A DNA stretch of 64,000 bases from Longimicrobiales bacterium (GTDB taxonomy: Bacteria; Gemmatimonadota; Gemmatimonadetes; Longimicrobiales; Gaopeijiaceae). Positions 54,317 through 62,401 of the stretch are shown here, one piece after another (the first letter of the stretch is position 1; each line of letters starts with the position of its first letter). A program made the position numbers and the translations under genes. Under the pieces are notes generated by a model. It was not told the origin of the DNA and did not search any database. It saw nothing but the letters and a program-made list of their open reading frames with translations. The DNA lies in the NCBI GenBank assembly GCA_028284495.1, contig JANQRP010000007.1, positions 62,001-126,000 of the forward strand, read 5' to 3'.

Positions 54317-54669
54317 GGGGCTTCGTGGTTCGCCTTCTCGTCAACGCGCTGGCGTTGTCCGCGGCGGCGTGGTGGGTCCCCGGCATCGGGATGTCGGACA
54401 GCTTCCTGGACGTCCTCTGGATCGCGCTCGTGTTCGGTCTGGTGAACGCGGTGCTGAAGCCGATCCTGATGCTGCTCTCGCTCCCGGTGCTGTTCCTGAC
54501 CTTGGGGCTGTTCACCTTCGTGATCAACGCAGGTCTGCTGATGCTCACCGCGCGGCTCGTCGACGGATTCGCGGTCGACGGGTGGGGCGCGGCCCTCGTG
54601 GGCTCGATCGCCGTGAGCGTCGTCTCGCTCGTTCTCGGCGTGCTCGTCGGCGATGGCGACGACGACTGA
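54313..54669 (+). CDS. Phage-holin-4-like small membrane protein (four TM)
   Basis: A 118-residue protein of four TM helices with the family pattern FVVRLLVNALALSAAAWWVPGI, LWIALVFGLVNAVLKPILMLLSLPVLFLTLGLFTFVINAG and a C-terminal acidic tail. This family (phage_holin_4_2, formerly DUF360) is widespread in bacterial chromosomes and is not evidence of a phage. Its start lies inside the stop of the winged-helix membrane protein, implying a joint envelope function that is not known. Confidence 0.9.
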   Translation: MRGFVVRLLVNALALSAAAWWVPGIGMSDSFLDVLWIALVFGLVNAVLKPILMLLSLPVLFLTLGLFTFVINAGLLMLTARLVDGFAVDGWGAALVGSIAVSVVSLVLGVLVGDGDDD

Positions 54670-54675
54670 CCGCCG

Positions 54676-55212
54676 TCAGTCGGGGAAGTCCTGCTCGGCG
54701 CCCGGCCGCGAGGCAGCCTTCTCGATCTCGACCGCGCGCTCGAACTGAAGCTCCGCCAGGAGCGAATCGACCTCTTCCTGAAGCGAATGGGAGAGCACGT
54801 CGCGGTTCCGCTCGAACCATCCCCTCCAGGACGGGGTGGTCACCGCCTGCTTCAGATCCTCCCGGTACGCCTGCCACATCTCCTCGTCGAGCGCCCCGAC
54901 CCGGTGCTGGTAGACGAGGTTCCCGTAGTGCCGGTAGACCGCCAGCATGAACGAATCCCACCGGATCCGCTCCGCCGGCTCGAGGTCGTCCAGCGGTACC
55001 TGCTGGGCGCGCGCCATGAAGTCGGCGAACTCGCGGTCCAGGTAGAGCTGCTCGAGCAGGCGCAGGCTGTTCTGCACCATCGCGTTGAAGGACGAGGCCC
55101 GTACGGCCTTGCTGTTCGAGCTCAGCTGCTGGGCGAGGTAGATCAGGGAGATCACCACGCCGAGCGCGCCGATGAATTCGCCCAGATTTCCGAGCGCCTG
55201 GAGGATGTTCAC
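54676..55212 (-). CDS. Uncharacterised membrane-anchored protein
   Basis: A 178-residue protein starting at a GTG at 55212. It begins with a single TM segment (LGNLGEFIGALGVVISLIYLAQQL) followed by SSNSKAVRASSFNAMVQN and a helical domain with conserved-looking YRHYGNLVYQHRVGALDEEMW. This pattern of one TM helix then Ser-Asn-Ser and a helical cytosolic or periplasmic domain is common among hypothetical proteins in marine and soil bacteria. I assign no function. It converges with the 4-TM gene six bases away and is followed upstream by tRNA-Lys on the same strand. Confidence 0.75.
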   Translation of the reverse strand: MNILQALGNLGEFIGALGVVISLIYLAQQLSSNSKAVRASSFNAMVQNSLRLLEQLYLDREFADFMARAQQVPLDDLEPAERIRWDSFMLAVYRHYGNLVYQHRVGALDEEMWQAYREDLKQAVTTPSWRGWFERNRDVLSHSLQEEVDSLLAELQFERAVEIEKAASRPGAEQDFPD

Positions 55213-55249
55213 GCGACGGCCTGACGGGTGGAAGTGGCGGATCGAGCAG

Positions 55250-55322
55250 TGACCCGGGTGGGGATCGAACCCACGACCTGACGATTAAAAGTCGCCTGCT
55301 CTGCCAGCTGAGCTACCGGGTC
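55250..55322 (-). tRNA. tRNA-Lys (anticodon UUU)
   Basis: Read on the minus strand, the acceptor arm GACCCGG pairs with CCGGGTC. The D arm is GCTC/GAGC, the anticodon stem GGCGA/TCGTC encloses the loop CTTTTAA with anticodon TTT, and the T arm GTGGG/CCCAC encloses TTCGATC. The discriminator is A and CCA is not encoded. All stems pair, with one G-U in the anticodon stem. No flanking direct repeats suggesting an integration site were noticed. Confidence 0.97.
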
Positions 55323-55411
55323 GGACGCATGAAGCTAACAGGCTCCCCTCGGATCCGGCGCGCGACCGCGGGCGGGCTTGCGCCGTCCCACGGGTCGGCT
55401 TCGCTTTCGGC

Positions 55412-57235
55412 ATGCCCTCGACGCGCCCCGACCCCGCATCGTCCGGTCCCGCCATCGCTTCCGCTCGCCCGTCCCCGGGCGCCGGCCTCGCCGGAGCGGT
55501 CGACCGCGATCGCCGCATCGCGGTGGAGACGCCGGAGCACGTCAGCATCGCCTTCGATCTGGCCGGAGCGGGCTCGCGAGCGATGGCGGCGATGATCGAC
55601 TACCTGATCGTCGCCGCCATCCTCGTCACGCTCGGCGTGATCGCCGCGATTCTCCCGGAGCTCAACTCCGCGGTGGCGGGTCTGGGTCTGGCGGTGTGGA
55701 CGTTTCTGCTGTTCGCGATGCAGAGCGGCTACTTCTTCCTGTTCGAGTGGCTGGGTCGCGGACGGACGCCGGGCAAGCGGATCATCGGACTCCGGGTCGT
55801 CCGTATCGACGGGACGCCGATCACGGTCGAGTCGGCCGCCCTTCGGAACGTGCTTCGCGTCGTGGACCTCCAGCCCGGCTTCACCGCCATGCTCGGGCTC
55901 GGGATGATCGCCGGCCTTCCGCGCTCTCAGCGGATCGGCGACCTCGTGGCGGGCACCATCGTGGTCCGGGATCTCGTGGGTGAGGCGGTTCCCGAGTCGG
56001 TCGCCGTCGGATCCCTCCAGGGCCGGGCGGTCCTGAACGCCGAGCAGTTCGCCCTTCTGGACCGGTACGTGGAACGCCGGCCGTCGCTCAGCGACGTCGC
56101 GCGCCGGCGGCTCGCCAGCCGGGTGGCCGAGAGCCTAGGGCACCCGAGGGGCGTGGACTGGGACCTATCGAGACGCGCGCTCGACGACATCCTGACCGAA
56201 CTCCACGCGCGCGAACACGCCCATCAGGCGGGCGGGCTCAACCGGCAGTCGATCCACCTGTTCGCGACGCGGAAGGAGGCGTGGCGAGAGTTCGACGATC
56301 TCCTCGCGTCCGCGCGGCGACGCGGACTCGGCGCCCTGGACGGCGAGCAGGTCGAGCGCTTCACGCGCCTCTACCGGGAGCTCACGGCGGACCTGGCGCG
56401 CGCGCGAACCTACGACGCGTCGCTCCGGCTCCAGCTCGAGCTGGACCGACGCGTGTCGGCGGGCCACAACGTGTTCTATCGTGACCGGCGCGACGCGAGG
56501 GTGCGCCAGTGGGTCGGCGTGGCCCTGCCCCGCGAGATCCGCCGGAGATGGCGGTATGTCGTGGCCTCCGCCGCGCTGCTGTTCGTGCCCGCACTCGCGG
56601 TGTACGCCATCGTCCGCGCGGACCCGGCCGTCGGACCCGAGTGGGCCGGGCCGGTGATGACGGAACGGGCCGAACGCGGCGTCGAACAGCTGGCCGAGGG
56701 CGGATCGTACATCAAGATCCCCGCGACGACGATGCCGGTCTTCGGCGCGCAGATCACGACGAACAACCTCCGCGTGGCGATGACCACGGTGGCCGGGGGC
56801 GCACTCGCGGGGGTCGGCACGGCCGCCGTCCTCGTCCTGAACGGCTTCCACCTCGGATCCGCCTTCGGTGTGTTCGACAACGCCGGCGCTGGACCGATCC
56901 TGTGGGAGTGGGTGCTCCCCCACGGGGTGATCGAGCTCACCGCCATCGTGCTGGCCGGCGCGGCGGGACTCCTGCTCGGCGGGGCGCTGGTCGTTCCCGG
57001 TCGCATGACCCGGGTCGACGCGCTCCGCACCCGGGGTCCGACGGTCGCGGGTCTCCTGGGCGGGTCGCTGTTCCTGCTGCTGATCGCGGGACTGATCGAG
57101 GGGTACGTGTCGCCCTCCGAACTTCCGACGGCGGTGAAGCTCGGCTTTTCGGGGATCGTGGCGGGGATCCTCTTCCTCTATCTGGCGACCGCAGGCCGGA
57201 CCGGACCGGGCGTGCCGGATCCCGGATCAGAGTAG
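55412..57235 (+). CDS. RDD domain fused to SpoIIM-like (stage II sporulation M) membrane protein
   Basis: A 607-residue protein with two parts normally encoded separately. Residues about 40-185 are an RDD domain (GSRAMAAMIDYLIVAAILV, LFEWLGRGRTPGKRIIGLRVV, DLVAGTIVVRD). Residues about 215-600 are a SpoIIM-like domain: a long helical N-part (FYRDRRDARVRQWVGVALPREIRRRW), then five to six TM helices with NNLRVAMTTVAGG and LPHGVIELTAIVLAGAAG. In other genomes both neighbour moxR and DUF58, and here that cluster lies convergent just downstream, overlapping by nine bases (57227-57235). It probably works with the MoxR system in the membrane; organisms of this kind do not form endospores, so the sporulation name is only historical. 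Confidence 0.87.
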   Translation: MPSTRPDPASSGPAIASARPSPGAGLAGAVDRDRRIAVETPEHVSIAFDLAGAGSRAMAAMIDYLIVAAILVTLGVIAAILPELNSAVAGLGLAVWTFLLFAMQSGYFFLFEWLGRGRTPGKRIIGLRVVRIDGTPITVESAALRNVLRVVDLQPGFTAMLGLGMIAGLPRSQRIGDLVAGTIVVRDLVGEAVPESVAVGSLQGRAVLNAEQFALLDRYVERRPSLSDVARRRLASRVAESLGHPRGVDWDLSRRALDDILTELHAREHAHQAGGLNRQSIHLFATRKEAWREFDDLLASARRRGLGALDGEQVERFTRLYRELTADLARARTYDASLRLQLELDRRVSAGHNVFYRDRRDARVRQWVGVALPREIRRRWRYVVASAALLFVPALAVYAIVRADPAVGPEWAGPVMTERAERGVEQLAEGGSYIKIPATTMPVFGAQITTNNLRVAMTTVAGGALAGVGTAAVLVLNGFHLGSAFGVFDNAGAGPILWEWVLPHGVIELTAIVLAGAAGLLLGGALVVPGRMTRVDALRTRGPTVAGLLGGSLFLLLIAGLIEGYVSPSELPTAVKLGFSGIVAGILFLYLATAGRTGPGVPDPGSE

Positions 57236-58576
57236 CGAGCGGGCCTTGATCTCCGCGTAGCGCCGGAGCACCGCTTCGACGCCCGGCCCCGGGAGCGCGT
57301 CCACGATCTGGACGCCGCTCCGCCCCATGCGCTCGAGCGCGCGCGATCGCGCCTCGAGCAGATCGACGGCTGCCGCACGCACCCGGATCGGATCGGCGCC
57401 GGCCTCACCATCGGCACCGGCCTCGCCGTCGACGTGACCGTCGCGGCCCCCCGCGATCGCCGCATGGTCCACGACCGGATTGCGCAGCGCCACCATCAGC
57501 GGGAGGTGCTGGCGCCGGATGCCGAGCATGCCCTGGATGAGCGGCGCAGACGCCTCCCCGTCGACCACGTCCGAGAAGAGCACGACCAGAGCACGCTTGC
57601 GGAAGGTGCGCCGAAGCTCGGCGAACGCGAGCGGATAGTTGGGCTCGGCCGTCGAGCTCTCCAGCCCGGCCAGCGTGTCGGCGAGCGCCCCGATGCGCAC
57701 GCGACCGGCGGGAAGGACGATGCGGGGCGACCGGTCGAAGGCGATCAGGCCCACACGATCGCCGAATACCCTCGCCCGCTGTGCGAGCATCATGCAGGCC
57801 GCGAGCGCGAAGTCGAGTCGCTCGCGCCCCTCGACCTCCTCGCGCATGAGCCGGCCGCAGTCGACGGCGAGGACGAGGTTCTGGCTCCGCTCCACCTGAT
57901 ACCGCCGGATCACGAACGATCCGTGGCGGGCGGACGCCTTCCAGTCGACCGATCGCGGGTCGTCACCGGGCGTGTACTCGCGGAGGCTCTCGAACTCCGT
58001 GCCCTCGCCGAGCCTTCGGAGGGACCGGATCCCGAGGTGATCGGACCGCCGGAGGATGGCCACCGATCGCCCCACGACCCGCTCGATCCCGGGAAGGACG
58101 CGCACCGTCTGGTCCAGCTCGACACGCGTCCATCGCTCGGCGAGCCCGAGAGGCGAGCGCACCCGGACGTGCACGTGGCCGAACCGCCGGTTGCCGCGCT
58201 CCCGGGCCTCGGCCCGGTAGCCGGCGACCGCCACACCGTCGGCGTCGGCCCGCAGCACGGCCCCCGCCGGCTCCGCGGCGTCCGCGACGGCGTTGCCCGG
58301 TGCGGTCCGGCCGACGGCGCGGTCGGTATCGTCGGTCACCCGCAGCGTCGCGTTCGGGGCGGTCGTCACGCGCAGCCGCACGTCGAACTCTCCGCCGAGC
58401 GGGACCGACGACGGAAGGCGCCGGTCCACCTCCGCGGAGGCCGTGCGGCGGCCGTCCGCGGCCGCGGCGAACGCCACCACGACCCAGACCGCGAGCGTCC
58501 ACGCGGGCGATACCGCCGCGAGCGGCACGCCCGCCGCCATCAGCGCGAGCGCACGGGGGGTCGGCGTGAGCGTCAG
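57227..58576 (-). CDS. DUF58 domain protein (von Willebrand-like), likely CTG start
   Basis: From the ATG at 58540 the product is 437 residues, but the conserved N-terminal segment (LTPTPRALALMAAGVPLA) lies partly upstream of that ATG. The only plausible start covering it is the CTG at 58576, whose CTGA overlaps the moxR stop, giving 449 residues. Two TM helices come first, then a beta domain, then the DUF58 signature REYTPGDDPRSVDWKASARHGSFVIRRYQVERSQNLVLAVDCGRLM with a VWA-like fold and VVLFSDVVDG. DUF58 proteins act with MoxR ATPases as chaperone-like systems for envelope or redox enzymes. A repeated GEAGADGEAGAD segment near the C-terminus looks like a flexible linker. The exact start is inferred; the gene is certain. 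Confidence 0.87.
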   Translation of the reverse strand: MTLTPTPRALALMAAGVPLAAVSPAWTLAVWVVVAFAAAADGRRTASAEVDRRLPSSVPLGGEFDVRLRVTTAPNATLRVTDDTDRAVGRTAPGNAVADAAEPAGAVLRADADGVAVAGYRAEARERGNRRFGHVHVRVRSPLGLAERWTRVELDQTVRVLPGIERVVGRSVAILRRSDHLGIRSLRRLGEGTEFESLREYTPGDDPRSVDWKASARHGSFVIRRYQVERSQNLVLAVDCGRLMREEVEGRERLDFALAACMMLAQRARVFGDRVGLIAFDRSPRIVLPAGRVRIGALADTLAGLESSTAEPNYPLAFAELRRTFRKRALVVLFSDVVDGEASAPLIQGMLGIRRQHLPLMVALRNPVVDHAAIAGGRDGHVDGEAGADGEAGADPIRVRAAAVDLLEARSRALERMGRSGVQIVDALPGPGVEAVLRRYAEIKARSLL

Positions 58577-59568
58577 CGTGGAGCCTCGAGCGTGTGGAGG
58601 AGCTGCCGGAGCTCGTGGTCCGTGTCACGCCCCTCGACCGCCGCGTCGGGGGTCAGCGACACCCGATGGCGAAGGACCGGGAAGGCGAGGTCCTTCACGT
58701 CGTCGGGTGTCGCGAAGTCGCGGCCCGAAAGGTAGGCCTCGGCACGCACCGCCATGAAGAGCGCGACCGCCGATCTCGGGCTCGCGCCCAGCGCGAACAT
58801 CGGATCGTCGCGCGTCGCACGAACCACCTGCGTGATGTACCGGCGGATCCGCTCGTCGACGTGCACGCCGTCCACCGCCCCACGATGGCCGGCGAGCTCG
58901 TCGGCCGTCATGCCCCCGGCCCCACCGAACGTCTCCACGTCATTGGCGCGGAAACCCGACGCGTACCGCTCGAGCATCTCCTCCTCCGCTTCCTCGGTGG
59001 GATAGCCGATGACGATCTTCATGAGAAATCGGTCGAGCTGCGCCTCCGGCAGCGGATACGTCCCCTCGTACTCTACGGGGTTCTGGGTCGCGAAGACGGT
59101 GAACGCGGCAGGGAGCGGCCGCGACTCGCCATCCACGGTGACCTGTCGCTCCTCCATCGCCTCGAGCAGCGCCGACTGCGTCTTCGCGGGGGCGCGATTG
59201 ATCTCGTCCGCCAGCAGGAGTTCCGTGAAAAGCGGTCCCGGTCGGTAGGTGAACTCCGTCCGCCGCTCGTCGAGGATGCTCACCCCGACGAGGTCCGACG
59301 GCATGAGATCGGGTGTGAACTGTACCCGGCCGAAGTCGAGCCCGAGGGTTCGGGCGAGCGCCCGCACCGCGAGCGTCTTTCCGGTTCCCGGCACACCCTC
59401 CAGCAGGGCGTGGCCGCCGGCCAGAAGCGTCACGGCCATCTGGCGGACAGCGGACGACTGGCCTCGGACGACCGTATTGACGGGTCCGAGGATCCGGTCG
59501 GCGACCGAGTCGATCGGGGTGTCGTCGAAGGGGCCCGGCTCGGTGCCGGCGTCGGGGAATTCGGTCAT
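58573..59568 (-). CDS. MoxR-family AAA+ ATPase
   Basis: A 331-residue ATPase. The Walker A motif is GVPGTGKT, Walker B is LLLADEINRAPAKTQSALLEAMEE, sensor 1 lies in FTVFATQNPVEYEGTYPLPEAQLDRF, and the C-terminal lid has LGASPRSAVALFMAVRAEA. These mark the MoxR proper subfamily. It should form a hexamer that remodels client proteins together with the DUF58 partner downstream. Its ATG overlaps the upstream DUF4350 stop in ATGA (59565-59568), and its stop overlaps the DUF58 CTG candidate, so the three are translationally coupled. Confidence 0.95.
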   Translation of the reverse strand: MTEFPDAGTEPGPFDDTPIDSVADRILGPVNTVVRGQSSAVRQMAVTLLAGGHALLEGVPGTGKTLAVRALARTLGLDFGRVQFTPDLMPSDLVGVSILDERRTEFTYRPGPLFTELLLADEINRAPAKTQSALLEAMEERQVTVDGESRPLPAAFTVFATQNPVEYEGTYPLPEAQLDRFLMKIVIGYPTEEAEEEMLERYASGFRANDVETFGGAGGMTADELAGHRGAVDGVHVDERIRRYITQVVRATRDDPMFALGASPRSAVALFMAVRAEAYLSGRDFATPDDVKDLAFPVLRHRVSLTPDAAVEGRDTDHELRQLLHTLEAPR

Positions 59569-60839
59569 GATGGATCCGTTGTCGGTACGAGTTCGTCGAG
59601 CGCGTCGGCGAGCGCTCGGAGATCGGGCGGGTCACGCTCCCAGGCGGCTCGTGTTCGCTCCGCCGCCTCCCGCCGCTCCGCGTGGGACTGCCACCACTCC
59701 AGCGCCCGAGCCGGCTCGACGGCGAGGCGGGTGTCGAGACCGGCGCGGCGGGCGGCGCCGGTGACGAGCCGGTCGGCGACGATGCGGTCCGCACCGGCCT
59801 GGCGGTAGATCTCCGCGAGGGCCCGCACGTGCTCCATCGGAGAGCGACGCGGATCGCCGTCCTGCGGAATCACGCCCCCGAACCGGCGCCCGAGTCCCAG
59901 GATCGCGAGCCCGCCCAGCACGACGGCCCAGACGATCACGCGGCCGACCGGGTGGCCGTTGAGGCGGGTCCATGCGAGCCCGGCGGCCGAGCCGGTGCCA
60001 CGAATACCCTGGTGGAATTCGGAGAAGCCGATCCGATCATCGGCCTCCGTCCACGCCAGGACGGCGCGCGTCGCCACCACGGCCTCGGGCGACGTCGCGA
60101 GCAGCTCGTTCGACAGCACGGCTCCGTCGCCGATCGCCAGTACCTCGCCCTCCCCCACAGGCAGGAGTGCGATCGCCGCGTACGACGTGGGCGTGTCGGG
60201 GGCTCCGCCGGGGCCCATGCCTGCCCGGGGGTCCGCCGACGGAGCTGCCGCCGAGTCTGCCGCCGCGTCCGTCGTGTCGGGCTCCGGAGCCGGCTCCACG
60301 AGTTCGACGAGCGGAACCCAGGAGGTGTCGGAGCTCATGAAGCCTCGCCGCACCGGGAAGGCGAAGGGCCCGCGGGTCGGGAGCTCCATCGCGACCTCTC
60401 CCGCACCGAGACCCTCGGTCCAGGGATGCGAAGCGATGCGCGCCGAGTCCGGGTCGAACACCAGACGCCAGTCGAGCCCGAGCGAGTCGAGAAGCGGAGA
60501 CCCGCCCCCCGGAGACACGACCATCCGGCCTCCGTCGCGGAGCCACGCCATCAGCATCCCGGCCTCGACCGCCGTCGGCGGGACGATGGGGTCGAGAACG
60601 ACCTCGACGTTTGCGCTCGGTGCGCCCCGGGCGAACGACTCGAAGCGGAGCACGGTGACGCGGTCCAGGGAATCGAGCGAGCGCGCCCAGGCCGCGACCC
60701 CGTCGGGGCTCGCCCGCTGTGCGCTTCGACGGACATCGCTGGCCACCGACGCACCCGACGGCACGATGAGAATCATGCCGACGAGCGTCCCGGCGACCAC
60801 GCCCAGGCTGATGAGCAGATTTCGCGCGTTCCGCGTCAC
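59565..60839 (-). CDS. DUF4350 domain membrane protein
   Basis: A 424-residue protein starting at a GTG that overlaps the DUF4129 stop in GTGA (60836-60839). One TM helix at the N-terminus (LLISLGVVAGTLVGMILIV) is followed by the DUF4350 region (SPDGVAAWARSLDSL, GMLMAWLRDGGRMVVSPGG), an Ala/Pro/Asp-rich insert around residues 185-215, and GEGEVLAIGDGAVLSNELL. A second TM (GRVIVWAVVLGGLAILGLG) precedes a cytosolic helical tail. In MoxR clusters DUF4350 proteins are constant partners with a fold resembling a GATase-like or flavodoxin-like domain; the role is not known. Confidence 0.85.
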   Translation of the reverse strand: MTRNARNLLISLGVVAGTLVGMILIVPSGASVASDVRRSAQRASPDGVAAWARSLDSLDRVTVLRFESFARGAPSANVEVVLDPIVPPTAVEAGMLMAWLRDGGRMVVSPGGGSPLLDSLGLDWRLVFDPDSARIASHPWTEGLGAGEVAMELPTRGPFAFPVRRGFMSSDTSWVPLVELVEPAPEPDTTDAAADSAAAPSADPRAGMGPGGAPDTPTSYAAIALLPVGEGEVLAIGDGAVLSNELLATSPEAVVATRAVLAWTEADDRIGFSEFHQGIRGTGSAAGLAWTRLNGHPVGRVIVWAVVLGGLAILGLGRRFGGVIPQDGDPRRSPMEHVRALAEIYRQAGADRIVADRLVTGAARRAGLDTRLAVEPARALEWWQSHAERREAAERTRAAWERDPPDLRALADALDELVPTTDPS

Positions 60840-61447
60840 GTGCGAGCTCCCAGCGACCGCTGGCGTTCCGCGAGTCGCGCCACCGACGCGGCCCCCGGCC
60901 CCCCGGTGCCGAACGCCGTCGAGACGAAGTCGGAAACGAAGGAGACGAAGTCCTCACGGCCGTCCCACGCCGGATCGACCTCCTGCACGTAGTCCCCGGG
61001 CGTCTTCCACTCGCCGAACTCGACTGCGCCCGCCTCGTGGAGCCGCCGAAGTCCCGCCTGGTAGTAGCCCGTTGCAGCCGCATCGAAGTCGCCCTCGGCC
61101 GCTCTCGCATCCGCCCACGCCTCCCACTCCCGCGCGCCCATCGTCGACGGGGCCGCCGCGCCGACCGGCGCAGCCGTCCGACCGGATCTCGCACGCCCGC
61201 GGATGGCACGCACGAGCAGGAACAGCAGGGCCGCCCCTCCCAGGACCAGTACCCACGGGATCCACGGCGCCGGGCCGGCCTCGACGCCACCCGGAAACGC
61301 CCACTCGAACAGGTCGGCGAGCAGCTCGCGGAGGGCGCGCAGCCCTCGCGCGAGGACCGACTCGTCCACGACGACGTACTCCGGGCCCGACAGCTCCCGG
61401 CGGAAGACCTCGCGGATCTCGTCGGTTTCGGGGATCTGCGCGATCAC
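60836..61447 (-). CDS. DUF4129 domain protein
   Basis: A 203-residue protein from the GTG at 61447. A short N-terminal segment (EIREVFRRELSGPEYVV) is followed by one TM helix (PWIPWVLVLGGAALLFLLVRAI) and a cytosolic DUF4129 domain (EGDFDAAATGYYQAGLRRLHEAGAVEFGEWKTPGDYVQEV). DUF4129 proteins accompany MoxR/DUF58 modules. It starts 12 bases after the upstream membrane protein stop and is coupled downstream to DUF4350. The family is often longer with several TM helices; this is a compact form. Confidence 0.85.
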   Translation of the reverse strand: MIAQIPETDEIREVFRRELSGPEYVVVDESVLARGLRALRELLADLFEWAFPGGVEAGPAPWIPWVLVLGGAALLFLLVRAIRGRARSGRTAAPVGAAAPSTMGAREWEAWADARAAEGDFDAAATGYYQAGLRRLHEAGAVEFGEWKTPGDYVQEVDPAWDGREDFVSFVSDFVSTAFGTGGPGAASVARLAERQRSLGART

Positions 61448-61459
61448 GTCACCGCCGGG

Positions 61460-62326
61460 TCACTCCGAGAGCGAATCCGCCGCGCTCTCGACGTCGTAGC
61501 CCTCGAGCGAGACCCGCCGATCGTAGTAGGCCAGCACGGTGACCGCCGCGAGCAGTGGGGTCGTGAAGATCGCGGTCAGGAGCGAGAGGCCCTGCTGCGC
61601 CACGAACCACCCCACGGGGAGGACTCCGACGGCGCTCGTCGGATCGGCGACCGAGCCGACGAACGCGACCAGGAAGCCGATCGCCATGGACGGCAGGAAG
61701 ACCAGCACGTACGTGGTGATGAACAGGATCACCAGGTCCCGCTCCCCTCCACGGGCGAGCTCCGCCGCGCGGCGGAAGCCGGCGAGCGCCCCGATGTCCT
61801 CGGCGATCGCGCACGGAAGCGCGAGAAACACCCGTGGCACGACGATCCGCAGCATCCATACGCCACCCGCGAGGAGCAGCGCGAGCCCCAGCACCACGCC
61901 CGCGATTCCGTTGAAGAAGCCGACGACCCCCCCCATGACGAACGCGAGGAAGACGACCACCGAGATCGAGACCACGGCCGCGAGGTACGTGAGCAGGGTG
62001 ATGACGAAGGTCCGGACCACCATGCGCAGCCCGCGCCCGAGGGCCTCCCCGACCCCCGGCAGACGGTCCTGGACGGTGCGATCGAGCGCCCAGGTGAGGC
62101 CGCCCAGAGCGACCGACCACCCGACCAGGCCGGCCAGCAGGAGGAGGATCGCGAACAGGTCGACCACGGCCGAACCGGTACTCACGTAGTCGAGCGCGCT
62201 GAAGAGGGTGATCGGCGCGACGCCCACCAGCACGATCAGCGCCCACGTCCCCAGGTTCCTCACGACGAGGCGGAACGAGGTGTCCAGAATCTCCCCGATG
62301 GATCGGGGTCGCAGCTCGACGGACAT
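61460..62326 (-). CDS. Multi-TM membrane protein of the MoxR cluster
   Basis: A 288-residue protein from the ATG at 62326, with about six TM helices. It starts with ELRPRSIGEILDTSFRLVVRNLGTW, a motif shared with membrane proteins annotated as glycerophosphoryl diester phosphodiesterase membrane-domain or YciC-like. Further motifs are GEALGRGLRMVVRTFVITLLTYL, GVWMLRIVVPRVFLALPCAIAEDIGALAGFRRAAEL and a C-terminal ALLAAVTVLAYYDRRVSLEGYDVE. The first gene of the DUF4129-DUF4350-MoxR-DUF58 operon, it probably helps build the membrane complex, though no activity is known. Confidence 0.82.
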   Translation of the reverse strand: MSVELRPRSIGEILDTSFRLVVRNLGTWALIVLVGVAPITLFSALDYVSTGSAVVDLFAILLLLAGLVGWSVALGGLTWALDRTVQDRLPGVGEALGRGLRMVVRTFVITLLTYLAAVVSISVVVFLAFVMGGVVGFFNGIAGVVLGLALLLAGGVWMLRIVVPRVFLALPCAIAEDIGALAGFRRAAELARGGERDLVILFITTYVLVFLPSMAIGFLVAFVGSVADPTSAVGVLPVGWFVAQQGLSLLTAIFTTPLLAAVTVLAYYDRRVSLEGYDVESAADSLSE

Positions 62327-62401
62327 GATGAATCGACGTTGGAGGGGTGCGGGGCGACGGGCGCAGGTTAGGTGCGACCACCCCGCCGGCACAATGCGCG
62401 C

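Noticed and set aside
54313..54669. Prophage remnant suggested by holin-like protein
   Set aside because: The family is common in non-phage chromosomes and no other phage gene is near.
55250..55322. tRNA-Lys as an integration site for a mobile element
   Set aside because: No integrase, no direct repeat of the tRNA 3' end and no change in base composition were seen nearby.
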